Shown: one piece after another, positions 48,241 through 59,749 of the stretch
How the letters are laid out: each line of letters begins with the position of its first letter
How positions within the stretch are numbered: position 1 is the first letter of the stretch
Assembly: GCA_905182985.1 (NCBI GenBank)
Contig: CAJJDN010000048.1
Location: 62,001 to 126,000 of the forward strand
DNA length: 64,000 bases
DNA from: Paramecium sonneborni
Lineage: Eukaryota > Ciliophora > Oligohymenophorea > Peniculida > Parameciidae
Reading direction: 5' to 3'
The notes under the pieces: model-generated
The model's database searches: none
Told to the model about the DNA's origin: nothing
Seen by the model: the letters and a program-made list of their open reading frames with translations, nothing else
Program-made: the position numbers and the translations under genes

Positions 48241-49803
48241 ATTAATGAAATTTATCTTTTACATTTTACTTTAGAATAAAAGCAAATAAAACTGTGCGTT
48301 TTTCCTTAAATTGTTAGATTAATATTTTGATATCAATAAATAAATCCTTACTTGTAACTTTGAATTTTGTACTTGACTAGTTCTTGAGTTTTGACCTTAA
48401 TAACACTAACAGTTAAATCTTTCATTCATATCTTAATTAAGATATAACTTATCTATTTTTTAATAATAAGTTTGAAATTTTATATAATATATATCAAATT
48501 AAGCTTTATTATGTTATCAAAAAAATTGCATAAACCATCTTTTTGAACAATCCGTTTGAAGGCTATGTCAAGTTTGTTTGATATTTAATCTTTAAAAAAT
48601 GTTATTAATTTATTAAATTTTATTATCTTTCATTCTGAAGATCATTATTCTGTTTCCATTATTTTAAAATCTTCCTTTTATTTTTAAATGATTTATAGAT
48701 ACTACTATTTTCTGCTAAAAAAATTTATTCTCTATTTAGATTATATAGAGCATATAGGCTAATATTTCATGTATGGATTTCTTTACTAGAATTTAGAATT
48801 TACAATTTATTATCCTAAATTCTAGACTAATAGTAATTTAGATTATTAACATAGAAAAGAAATAATTCTAGACCTAGCAGTAAATTCAAATTAAATTTTT
48901 TAGTTTTACTTTTCAATTTCATGTTAATTGTATTTCTTAATCTTGTTATTAAGCAGATCAACTAATTTTTTCTCTCTAAAGATTTTCTATTCCTAAGGAA
49001 TTTCTTAATATTAAACTATTCAATTCTTTTAGTTGACCTGCATTTAGATATTGTATTTTCTAATGTCTAAATATTATTATAATTTCTTTATCTTATGTTC
49101 ATGTGTTTTTGTTAATATCTTTGTAATTCTTTGATTAATACTCTTAATATTATAAACTAAATAATTTATAATAAATATGTTTTTAATTGAGATTTGATTA
49201 TTTTTCTATGTATATGAAAATAAAAACGCTAAAAATAAGCATATTTACAGCCACAAATGAATTAGAAAGTTATTAAAAATAATAAAACTTATTTCTATAT
49301 CACAATATGTTATCTGAATAAATTTTTTTTGAAATTATTTTATAGATATTTAAACAACTAACTTTGATCAAAATTAGATTGCTTTTAATTAAAAAATTAA
49401 TTTGAATTTCTTTATAAATCATTATTGATACTATCTTATCGATCAATTTTATAGTTAATTCTTCAACTTCTTGAATTAAAAATAACATTTCTTAAGTGCT
49501 CTAATAATAAAAATTTATTGAATGAGATTATTTTTTATAATATTTCGACTAATTAATTAAAATATATCACTCTTTAAACTTTTTATCAAAATGAAAGTCT
49601 ATAATAAGATCTAAAACTTGGATAACAAATCCATCCAATTCGATTAATCTAAATCAAAGTTTGATAAGATGAATCAGAAATTTTTTTTTAACTTGATTGT
49701 AATTTTTATTATAAAAAGATCAAACTATTTAGAGCTAAAATATTGTAATTATAATGATATATTGAATAAATTATAATTGAACTTTTTGATATTTTCTAAA
49801 TAA
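48241..49803. other. Long region without an assignable gene; fragments of open frames
   Basis: About 1.5 kb. On the minus strand several frames stay open, for example NNKIKKYNQHEIEKQN ... DFKIMETEQ ending with TGA at 48642, and a 62-residue frame at 49300-49488. All three frames are open over parts of it, so none can be trusted. It may hold a decayed gene or a K/Q-rich gene with introns that I could not place. Confidence 0.4.
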
Positions 49804-51481
49804 TCAGTTATTTTAATCTTCATTTTGGTAATTTTTAAGAAGATTTAAAATGTAAACTTTTAAGCTGTTTGGTGATCTTTGCAGATATCTTTCAATATCT
49901 TCAGGTTCAGTAATTTCACTTAATCCCAAATAAAATTTCATTGGAAAAAAAAATAAATTAACTGAATGTTTGTCATTTAAATATAATTGAATATTTTAGG
50001 CTATTATAATTCTTAAATTTATTTCTGATGCAAATTTTTTTGTAAGATCATTTTTTTGAAGATCCTGATCTAATTATTCTATTTGATTTTCTAATGTGGC
50101 TTCAAGTTACCTTGCAAGAATCTTATTATAAATATTCTTTATGCCTTAATAGGTTATTTTCAATTTTTCAAGTTCTTTTAATATATGCTGTAATTCTTAT
50201 TTAAACAAAATGTTGCTTTGTTATTTTATATTTTAAATTTATAAATTTAATATTTCCTCAGTCTTATTATATAAATATCTATCCAAATTTAAAGATTCTG
50301 TTTTATTAGTCAAGGAAGAAATTTATCTTCTTAAGCTAATTAAAAATGAGATTTAATAAAGCTTAAAATGAATATTTTAGCAAAATTCAATATTTTCTGG
50401 TTTAAGATTTTCCTTATGGTGTATTTAGAGTTCATAAATTTTATTAAATAGTCTTACACTCTTTTAATAAGAATATCTCAAAATTTTAATTTTTATATTT
50501 TCTTCTTCTTTTTTTTTTTCTAGAAAGATTCTTCTATTTGAATGCAAAAGCATCTCTTAACTTTTTTCTAAATTATCCAAAGATTTTGATTATAAATTTT
50601 TAAGTAATTTTTTTTTTGGTGGGTCTCTTTTTTCACTTCTTGATTGAATATTAATGCTAGCAAATTGTGAATTATTTTCATAAAATCTTAATATTTCAAC
50701 TAATTTTGCTTTATATTTTGGTTATAATCTAAAATATGATTTTAATATAATACTCCATCAAAAAAAGAATCACTGCAGAATAAGATGATATTCTTGATTC
50801 AGCATCAAATATTAAAAGTAATTACAATATTGCTGAAATGTTAGGGTCTACTAAATTATCATATAAATCTTCAAATGTATTTGTTTGCATACAATTATTT
50901 ATGAAAATTTTATATTGACTATATTAATGTGGATATATAAACGAAGATTTCTACTTTTTAAATACTACTTCATAGATTATCATTCCTATTAGCCAAATAT
51001 CACAACTAATTTATACTTTATCCTCAAATATTGTTTCAGGAGCTAATATTATAACTTCATCCGTATTTAATAAATTATGACTATATCCATATCTATAAAT
51101 TTTTATTTATGATTTCTCATTAATTTCTATATTTGATGTAGATAAACATCTTCCTAATAAATTTATTTTATGTAATTCGTAACAAGCTTCTATTAATTGG
51201 AATAGAATATATAAATAATCAAACTCTTATTTTTTTTCTACTTTATTAAGTAATTACTATTTTTCATAATTTAATGTAATTGTGCTTTGTTTAAAGTCAA
51301 CAGAAACTAATTAAGCTAAAGCAGTTTTTTTTATTCGAGATGCATCGAAATCCCATTCAAATGCATCTTTACAATCAATATTCTATTGGATATCATACTG
51401 TAAATGTGACTCATTATTAGACAACTTTATTAATATTGTATTTTTTATCTATGATGGAAGTTTGGCTAAGACTTAAGTCAT
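49804..51481 (-). CDS. Pseudokinase domain with long coiled-coil C-terminus
   Basis: The start is MTQVLAKLPSQIKNTILI. The C-lobe of a kinase fold is visible: LFQLIEACYELHKINLLG, then RCLSTSNIEI in place of HRDLK..N, IKIYRYGYSH in place of DFG, then ILAPETIFEDKVQISCDIWL and IGMIIYEVVF. All catalytic residues are missing. From about residue 270 the protein is K/E/L-rich coiled coil (LDNLEKSQEMLLHSNRRIF, RQLEATLENQIEQLDQDL) and ends LLKNYQNEDQNN. It diverges from the left inverted-repeat gene across 56 bp. Confidence 0.65.
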
Positions 51482-51491
51482 TAATTTTATT

Positions 51492-52750
51492 CTTAATATA
51501 AATATTAATAGAAATTATTTTTTTTAATTATCAATATATGAAATCTATAAAGATAAAAACCTATTAGTATTATTAAAAGAGCAAGATTAACGAAGATGCT
51601 TTAAAATAAACATTACCTTATTGTGTAAAAATTGAAAGTTCATAAGAAGATGAAAGAAATGATATTCTGAAATTAGAATTCGATAGAGAAAATTGTATAC
51701 CTTTAAATGAAGTGATCAAATATGCTGTAATATTTATTTAAATCTATTTTATAGGAAATTCTTTTACTAAGATTATAACATGGATAAATATTTACTATTA
51801 TCAAACATTTATTATCTTTAATAGAAAATCCTATATATTCAAATTAAAATATTTTTATTTACAACATTTGGTTAATATTTGATTAAAAATAGACACAAAG
51901 ATTTGTTCTAAATGAACGATGTGTAGCAGATTTTTCATTATTTTATTCATTCCCTTTAATAGAAAAAACTTAATAAAATTAAGAATAAATTATTAATATA
52001 ATTACAACAATCTTAAAAGTATGTAATGATATTCCATCAAGCTATTTTTTTTTTGGATCAAATAAACCTTTTAAATTATTCCTAAAAGAACTTAGTTTAG
52101 GATTTAATTAATTTAGATAACAATTTCATGAATATTATAATAATAATAAAAATATTGATTAAAAAACTTAAACAGATCTGAATTTAGATACAAAAGATGA
52201 ATTTGTGGAAGATAAAGAGAATTAAAAGAAGATTGAAAAACTAATTTTAAAATACATTGAAAAAACCAACTTTAATTCATCTTTAAAATCTATTTTAAAT
52301 GAATTATTGAAATAATATAATTTTTAATTAGGATTAAAAGCTTTAAATATGTTTCAATCCAAGGAAAAAGATAAAAAATATGAATTATAACATTTAACAA
52401 AATTATTTAAATTTGAATCAGATGAAAAATTGAATTAATTAATAGAATAAACTTTTAAGAAACAAAATGAAAAATAAGACATACTAAAATAAGAAATCGA
52501 ATATAAAGAAACTAATTTATTAAAATATAATGATTTAAAGCAATTATATGAAGAAGCAGCTGTTATTTATTTTAAGCATAATGGATATTTTAATGCTTTT
52601 GATTAATTTATTGAAATTACAGAAAAAATCATCAATAACTAATTAATTTTTGAAGAAAAATTCTATTATATTATAGAACCATAAATTATTGAATATTATA
52701 ACGATACTTTATATTTAAGATATTTAGAACACCTAGATGACTAATTATGA
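51492..52750. repeat. Left arm of a large inverted duplication
   Basis: This arm is the reverse complement of 57768-59026 with few differences. Both arms contain a gene of exactly the same span (1,213 bp) plus 46 bp of shared upstream sequence. Identity begins abruptly at 51492 and fades in the last dozen codons. The arms flank about 5 kb of unrelated genes. Confidence 0.9.
51538..52750 (+). CDS. Unknown protein, left copy of inverted pair
   Basis: One 28-nt intron (51727-51754) leaves 395 codons (394 residues). It starts MKSIKIKTYQYYQKSKINED. It has a cysteine-poor globular first part (RFVLNERCVADFSLFYSFPL) and a helical K/E/L/Q-rich second part (KKIEKLILKYIEKTNFNSSL, KQLYEEAAVIYFKHNGYFNA), and ends RYLEHLDDQL. 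The C-terminal helices with YEEAAVIYFK.N recall TPR-like repeats, but this is weak. I recognise no family. Confidence 0.7.
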
Positions 52751-53078
52751 TTTATTTATTATTTATTTTACAGTTTAATAGTAATTTTAGTATACTTTTA
52801 CTAATTATATTTTTATTTTAGAACCCTAAAATACAATTATTTCTATCAATCGGTTCATCTTGAAATATAATTTTCTGGAATATTAAAATGAAATATTTCT
52901 TCTTGCTAAAATCAATTTAAATATTAATTTTAAAAAAATCAATGTACTACTTAATCGTAAAATTGTTCTCTTCATTAAAATATCTTACGAGAAATTAGAA
53001 AAACGATATTTATTAATTATGATATTTATTTATTTATTTTAAAGCTTTGATTTTTTATATTTTATTTATTCATAAGAT
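52751..53078. other. Intergenic, nothing recognised
   Basis: AT-rich sequence between the left arm and the small ORF at 53079. A 45-codon open frame near 52890 is not convincing. Confidence 0.45.
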
Positions 53079-53297
53079 ATGATTTAACTAGTTATACAAT
53101 AATTTAAAACAGAAATCTTGCCAGCATGTTTTTTTTGTAATTTTTAGAAATATTGGATAAAGTTGTTTGCAGAAGTTTAGAACTTTTTCTAATAGTGTTA
53201 AGTCTTTTTTAATGGAATTAGATAACCTAAACAAGGAATTATGATCCACATACCGTAAAAATATATCTATATAGATAAAAAGAATAATATATAATGA
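53079..53297 (+). CDS. Small unknown protein
   Basis: An intron-free frame of 72 residues, with MIQLVIQQFKTEILPACFFC at the start and GIMIHIPQKYIYIDKKNNIQ at the end. It has a CFFC pair and another cysteine in the middle. It converges with the PH-domain gene 40 bp away. No family recognised. Confidence 0.42.
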
Positions 53298-53337
53298 TAT
53301 AAAATAAATTTAATCAATTGTCTAATATAAATGAATT

Positions 53338-54640
53338 TCATTCTTAATCTACCCAACTGGCTGAATCTAATTCATTAAATTTAACTAATAGTTCAGGTTA
53401 ATCAGTTTAGTAATCTTATATTTAATTATTAAAATCTTTAATATTGAGAAATAAGCTTTAGTTCTAATTAGACACTTAATCAATCTTTAAGTTATTTTTA
53501 TTTGTAATTTAATTTCCTTCATTATCATTAAGATCCCAAATATTAGTAATATTTTTTTTTTATAAATTTTTAATTTGTTATTAGTTTTCGTTTAAATAAG
53601 ATTACTTTTTTATTTTATCTAATCTTTTGGGTAAAGGTAAGTAACTAATTTTTTCTTCTTCCTTTTTAGAAAAAAAATAATCATTTTTTGTAAGTTAAAT
53701 TATTTCTTCATTTTCATCATTCTTCACAAGAATTTGACTAGTTTCTTATTCTAAAAAATCTAAATTTACTGCTTTTTATTCTATTTCTTTTTAAATGATT
53801 TATTTAGTATTCTATTATTATTCATGATTAGTAAAGGAGTTCTTTTTTGTTATAATTATTTTATTTTATGGTTCAATGATATTTTAGGAATAAATACAAT
53901 TTTCTGAAAAATTTTATTCTGCAAGTTAAGAATTAGAAAATTTTTGTTCTATTTCTAAATAATTAATGATATCTTCATTATCAGGAGTTTGTAAATGTTG
54001 ATTATCATTCTTTGATTTATAAATGGGTTAATCATGTTCTTAGGTTTCTGGATGGAATAGATCTTTTTTAATTTTAAATTGTAAAGAAGGAATTTGTGAA
54101 TTTATTAAATCTGGTAGATTTATAGCAAATAAATTGGAATAGTAAGGTGTACGTTGTCTTTATAAAATACTTTTTCCATTTGATCTAAACCTGATGGCTT
54201 CGAAATAGTTAAGCCATAGCATATATATTTCATTTGATTAAGCCACTAAAACAATGTATTTATCTGTCAAATAAATTGTAATACCAAAGGCATCTTTCCA
54301 TTCCACTCCTAAATTTGAAAGAGCATAATGTGGTTTATCAGAAACTGATTATATTTCCTAAAATGAATAGTAAAAGTACTTCAAATGGAATATAGGTGAT
54401 ATCATTAAGAGAGTATTGTTATTTATTGGAATAATAGAGCGTTATTTAAAGTAGATTTAGAGTAAAGTAGCGTTTATTATAATCTTAAAATATTCTTGAG
54501 AAGTCTAGAAGTGGCTTCATCTTTTTAAACCAATCAGATATTTAAGGTTAAAGAGTTTATGTGTATCGTTGATCAACAATAAATTTGGAATGTACTAAAT
54601 CTCTTTAAGTTCTTTCTAGATATTTTATTTTTTTGGACAT
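53338..54640 (-). CDS. PH-domain-like protein
   Basis: One 22-nt intron (donor GTACTTTTAC) leaves 427 codons (426 residues). Residues about 30-130 look like a pleckstrin-homology domain: SDWFKKMKPLLDF, YNKRYFTLNLLQITLYYSN, IPFEEIQSV, FGITIYLTDKYIVLVAQS and a closing helix NEIYMLWLNYFEAIRF with the conserved tryptophan. The rest is acidic, N/Q/E/K-rich and disordered-looking. PH domains often bind phosphoinositides or proteins; no basic phosphoinositide pocket can be asserted here. Confidence 0.65.
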
Positions 54641-54734
54641 TCTTAAAAAATAAGTAATATAGTTATTTATAGATTAATTCCACTTATGTAAAATTGTTTC
54701 TAATGCTTTTGATTAATTATTATAATATTAATTT

Positions 54735-56306
54735 ATGAAGATCTATAAATCATTTGCATTTGATCAAAATATTCCACAGTCAGATTATGAAAAATATATT
54801 AATCCTGACGATTTATTGAATGAGAGTTTTGAAGAATTGAAAGGAGAATTCAAAAATTACAGATCTAAGAAAGGAAGAGATATAATAAAACAAGAGATGG
54901 AAATGAGAAAATAACTGTAATTGAAAAGTATACTCATAACTTTAAAAGTAGGAAAAAAAAATTAATCTGGGTTGGTTGCTTAACAAAAGAAGCATGAGGA
55001 GCAAGATAATTAAAAAGACATGTTAGGAAATATTGGATTGTTGATTCGATAATAAGAGAGGAAATGCAAATAAATAAAAAAAGAAGTGCAGTCGCGTACA
55101 TAATTGAATATAGACATGCAGCAAACTTTGGTTAGGATTATACCATGATGAAACAGAAAATCCAGTAATTTATTTATGGGGACAATTTAGGAAGACTGAT
55201 GTTACAAAATAACCAATATTCAGTTAAGAAGACTTTGCTAAGTTGATTTAAAGAGAGGACGAAGATGAATTGAAATAAACTTAAACAAGAATTATGCATA
55301 AACCTAGAGAGTTAAATATATTTTTAAATATTAGGGGTTTTAAATCTCGATTCATAGAAAAACAAGTACCAATGTATAAAAATATGGAGTAGTCTTCAGA
55401 AATAGATTCAAAAAAGTAAATGGATAGTAAAATATTAACGAAATCAAATAAAACTCTTAAACAGTATTATAAATATTTAAAATATAGATTTGGTTTATAA
55501 TAATCTCGAGAATCACCTTCTAATGCAATGTTTGATGGTGAGGCTAAACGTATATCGAAATCATATCTCTATAAGACTTGGTTGAAAGGAGAAGAAGCAT
55601 AAAATAAGAAATTAAAAAAACCAAGGAGAACTGAATCTTATCATAAAGCAGCTGCTTAAAGAGAAGAAATAAAAAGCTAATTGAAGGAAAGAGCATAAGT
55701 GGCATTCAAGAGGTATGAAAGTATGGGAAAGAGTATAAAATATATATTAAAATTTTAAGCATGGGAGAAATTTGGGGTATTTTCATAGGATATTTTGGAT
55801 TTTAGAATGTAAACATTAAAAGAGGCAAAGATTTAAAGATTGTATTTATTTAAAAATAACAAAGATTACTTGAATAACAAGAACATGATCTTAAAAAGGT
55901 CGAATAAAATGAGTAATAAATTGAATTATTTTAAAAGGTAAAGAGATACTGACATGCTTACTAGATTAGTGAAAGTGATTACTAAACCTAATTCAGATAA
56001 TAAAGAAGAAGTTAAAACAAACTTTGAGTACCATGAATAAAGGTTAAAAGATATGAGAACGAAGACTAGATAAATTTAGAGAGCTGGATTTTGAATAATA
56101 ATATTTATAAATTAATGTTAAAGCGATAAAAACATGAGCTTAAAGAATAATATTAAGATAGAAAGAAAATATATGAATTAGTCTTAAAGAAGAATAAAGA
56201 CAGAGCAACTGTGTTGAGCAATATTTATGTGAATATAAAATATATGGGAAATAAATATCCAAAAGAATTAGAAGATGAGTTGAATTAATATATAGCATAG
56301 TTATGA
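54735..56306 (+). CDS. Basic coiled-coil protein, unknown
   Basis: Three introns (26, 26 and 23 nt, the last at GTACCATGAA) leave exactly 499 codons (498 residues). It starts MKIYKSFAFDQNIPQSDYEK and is rich in K, R, E and Q throughout (KKPRRTESYHKAAAQREEIK, HEQ...QRQKHELKEQYQDRKK), ending KELEDELNQYIAQL. It probably forms helices. No domain is recognised. Confidence 0.65.
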
Positions 56307-56348
56307 AAATTTGAGATATAAATTAAATCTTTTTTTTTAAAAAGTATT

Positions 56349-56937
56349 ATGATCATCTAGGTGGGTCACCTTAATGGAGAGGTGAAAACATACAATTTAG
56401 CAGACTAGTGTACTGCAGCAGAATTAATGAATGTTTTGAACTCTGAATTAGCATGTGAAGTTCAATTGGTTTAATCTGGAGAATTAGTGAATGCATCATC
56501 AATATTGGCAGGAGAAAGAATCTATTATGTTACAGTTGATGCAGAAGGAGGTAAGAAAAAGAAGAAAAAGAAGAAGAATTTTGCCAAGCCCAAAAAGAAG
56601 AAGCATAGACACCGAAAGGTTAAGTTGGCTACCCTTAAATTATACAATGTTGATAATAAGGGTGTTGTCTAAAGATCTCATAAATAATGTCCTTAATGTC
56701 CATAAGGTGTTTATATGGCTAAACACTACGACAGACATTATTGTGGTCTTTGTCATTAAACCTTTAGAATGGATGAAGCTACAGTAAGCATAAACAATAT
56801 ATTTTAAGATTAAAGCCAACTTAGAAGCAATCAAAAAATAACAAGCTGCCAAAGCTGCTGCTGCTGCCGCTGCTGCTCCAGCTGGTGGGGCTGCCGATAA
56901 AGGAGCTGCAGGAGGTAAAAAAGGAAAGAAAAAATGA
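56349..56937 (+). CDS. RPS27A: Ribosomal protein eS31 (RPS27A) with divergent ubiquitin-like leader and Ala-rich tail
   Basis: One 25-nt intron (after RMDEAT) leaves 188 codons (187 residues). Residues 1-68 are ubiquitin-like in length and place, and end in VDAEGG before the lysine run. They match ubiquitin poorly (MIIQVGHLNGEVKTYNL; RIYYVTVDAEGG). The eS31 part is unmistakable: KKKKHRHRKVKLATLKLYNV, then the zinc cysteines CPQCPQGVYMAKHYDRHYCG and LC. A C-terminal extension rich in alanine, glycine and lysine (AAAAAAAAPAGGAADKG, ending GKKGKKK) is not part of eS31 in animals or yeast. It is a small-subunit ribosomal protein. Whether the leader is cleaved is unknown. Confidence 0.92.
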
Positions 56938-57767
56938 AATATATTATCTAGTATATTAATAAAGAATTTAATTAATCAATTAATCTTAAAAGGATTCCAT
57001 CTATACTTAATAATCTCTTCAAACCCTTCAATAATTAGTTTATTGACTTTATTTTTATTCATTTCTTATTAGTTTTGTTATTCCTATTTTAAATAGATTA
57101 TTTAATAAAATTAAGTTTAGAGGAGTAAGTTTACTTATGTTCTAAAATACACAATTTTTATTTTAATATTTTGAAATTGAAGTGTGTTGATAAATATTTC
57201 ATCCTTATGTTATTCAATTTTATTTTAATATACTCTTTTAATTACACTTATAGATCTTTAAGCTTTGAGCACATTATCAGAAGTTTTCAATGAGTATTTA
57301 TAAATTAAATCCTTTCATTTTATTCATGTTATATATGTTATATATTAAAAAAATGTTTTTGTTGTTTGATGAAAATAATAATCTATTTTTTGAATTCTTT
57401 TTTTCGCTTCGATATCATTTTTATTTGCTTAATTGTGCTATTAAATAAACCTTTTTTTTGGAAAAGCTAGAAAATTGTTAAAATTTTAATACTTATTTTT
57501 TATAAAACTATATTGAGTTTTGCTTGAAGCAAAGCTCATGAGATATAATTTAAATCAGGAAATTATTTAACTTTTTCCCTAATTAGCGATTCTTTAAACA
57601 AATTATAATTTGTTTCTGAGGTATAAGCCTAAGAATAATTAGATATGTAATTGAACAATTTGATAAATCTTTTGCAGTATCTAAATCGTTAATATAAATT
57701 TAAATTATTATCATTTCGGGTAACATAAATCTTAGAAATATAAGAAGTTTTATATATTTTAATAAAT
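56938..57767. other. Intergenic, about 830 bp
   Basis: AT-rich sequence between the eS31 stop and the right arm of the inverted duplication. An imperfect hairpin (gagttttgctt / gaagcaaagctc) lies near 57512-57535. No convincing gene was seen. Confidence 0.45.
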
Positions 57768-58980
57768 TCATATTAAATCATCAATTAATTCTAAAATTTT
57801 AAGATACAGAATATCGTTATAATATTCAATAATTTATGGTTCTATAATATAATAGAATTTTTCTTCAAAAATTAATTAGTTAGTGGTGATTTTTTCTGTA
57901 ATTTCAATAAATTAATCAAAAGCATTAAAATATCCATTATGCTTAAAATAAATAACAGCTGCTTCTTCATATAATGGCTTTAAATCATTTTATTTTAATA
58001 AATTAGTTTCTTTATATTCGATTTCTTATTTTAGTATGTCTTATTTTTCATTTTGTTTCTTAAAAGTTTATTCTATTAATTAATTCAATTTTTCATCTGA
58101 TTCAAATTTAAATAATTTTGTTAAATGTTATAATTCATATTTTTTATCTTTTTCCTTGGATTGAAACATATTTAAAGCTTTTAATCCTAATTAAAAATTA
58201 TATTATTTCAATAATTCATTTAAAATAGATTTTAAAGATGAATTAAAGTTGCTTTTTTCAATGTATTTTTAAATTAGTTTTTCAATCTTCTTTTAATTCT
58301 CTTTATCTTCCACAAATTCATCTTTTGTATCTAAATTCAGATCTGTTTAAGTTTTTTAATCAATATTTTTATTATTATTATAATATTCATGAAATTGTTA
58401 TCTAAATTAATTAAATCCTAAACTAAGTTCTTTTAGGAATAATTTAAAAGGTTTTTTTGATTCAAAAAAAAAATAGCTTGATGGAATATCATTACATACT
58501 TTTAAGATTGTTGTAATTATATTAATAATTTATTCTTAATTTTATTAAGTTTTTTCTATTAAAGGGAATGAATAAAATAATGAAAAATCTGCTACACATC
58601 GTTCATTTAGAACAAATCTTTGTGTCTATTTTTAATCAAATATTAACCAAATGTTGTAAATAAAAATATTTTAATTTGAATATATAGGATTTTCTATTAA
58701 AGATAATAAATGTTTGATAATCGTAAATATTTATCCATGTTATAATCTTAGTAAAAGAATTTCCTATAAAATAGATTTAAATAAATATTACAGCATATTT
58801 GATCACTTCATTTAAAGGTATACAATTTTCTCTATCGAATTCTAATTTCAGAATATCATTTCTTTCATCTTCTTATGAACTTTCAATTTTTACACAATAA
58901 GGTAATGTTTATTATAAAGCGTCTTCGTTAATCTTGCTCTTTTAATAATACTAATAGGTTTTTATCTTTATAGATTTCAT
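57768..58980 (-). CDS. Unknown protein, right copy of inverted pair
   Basis: It has the same length, intron position and start (MKSIKIKTYQ) as the gene at 51538. The C-terminus differs (ILELIDDLI instead of RYLEHLDDQL). Both copies keep open frames, so both are probably expressed and under selection. Function unknown. Confidence 0.7.
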
Positions 58981-59026
58981 ATATTGATAATTAAAAAAAA
59001 TAATTTCTATTAATATTTATATTAAG
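57768..59026. repeat. Right arm of the large inverted duplication
   Basis: Reverse complement of 51492-52750. The arms differ at scattered bases (for example FFFGSNKPF versus FFFESKKPF in the product) and more strongly in the last dozen codons. Confidence 0.9.
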
Positions 59027-59125
59027 CAATGGTGCATTTAGAATATGAAAAATTTTTGTTTTGTATAAAATAATTTTCCTCAATATTTTAAAGATTATTA
59101 AATTTAATTATTAAAATATATTGAA

Positions 59126-59737
59126 ATGGATAATAAAAATTTGCATATAACAATAAGTGCTTTTGGCAAATTTGGTAATGTAGTAACAAATCCAACTAGT
59201 GTTATTGTGTCAGAGTTTACAAAAGAATTTAAGGACAAATATAACATAATTCATTCAGAGGTATTAGAAGTTTCTACAGTTGCTTGTGAATAATATTTAA
59301 AAAACTTGCCTAATCATACTTTAAATATTCATTTTGGAGTTTATGATGGATCTCAAGAATTTAATATAGAATAATGCGGTTATAACTTAAAAGATTTTGG
59401 GATACCTGATATGAAAGGATACCTTGCACATAATGAATGCATTGAAAAGGATTGTGAAAAAGATTTTTGCAGATAAACAAAAATCAATACAGATTTATTA
59501 GTTGAATATTTATCAGAAAAATTTCCAGTAGAAGAATCTTCAGATCCAGGTAGATACATATGTAATTACATATATTATTGTTCTTTATTAAAAAGTTAGT
59601 AATGTCCAAATTCAGCATGTTTATTTGTTCATTTTCCAGCATTTCGTACAATTTCAAAAGAAATATAAGTTGATTTTGTTGAGAATTTATTGAAGACTCT
59701 ACATAAATTACATTAGAGTGGTCATTTGTTTAAGTGA
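59126..59737 (+). CDS. Pyroglutamyl-peptidase I (peptidase C15)
   Basis: An intron-free gene of 203 residues. It removes N-terminal pyroglutamate from peptides in the cytosol. The start HITISAFGKFGNVVTNPT matches the family's GFGPFG..xxN. The glutamate region is HFGVYDGSQEFNIEQCGYN, the nucleophile cysteine lies in DPGRYICNYIYYCSL, and the histidine is in CLFVHFPAF. Length and order of the Glu/Cys/His triad match PGP-I. The next gene begins 12 nt after the stop, in the same frame. Confidence 0.88.
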
Positions 59738-59749
59738 TTAAATATAATT

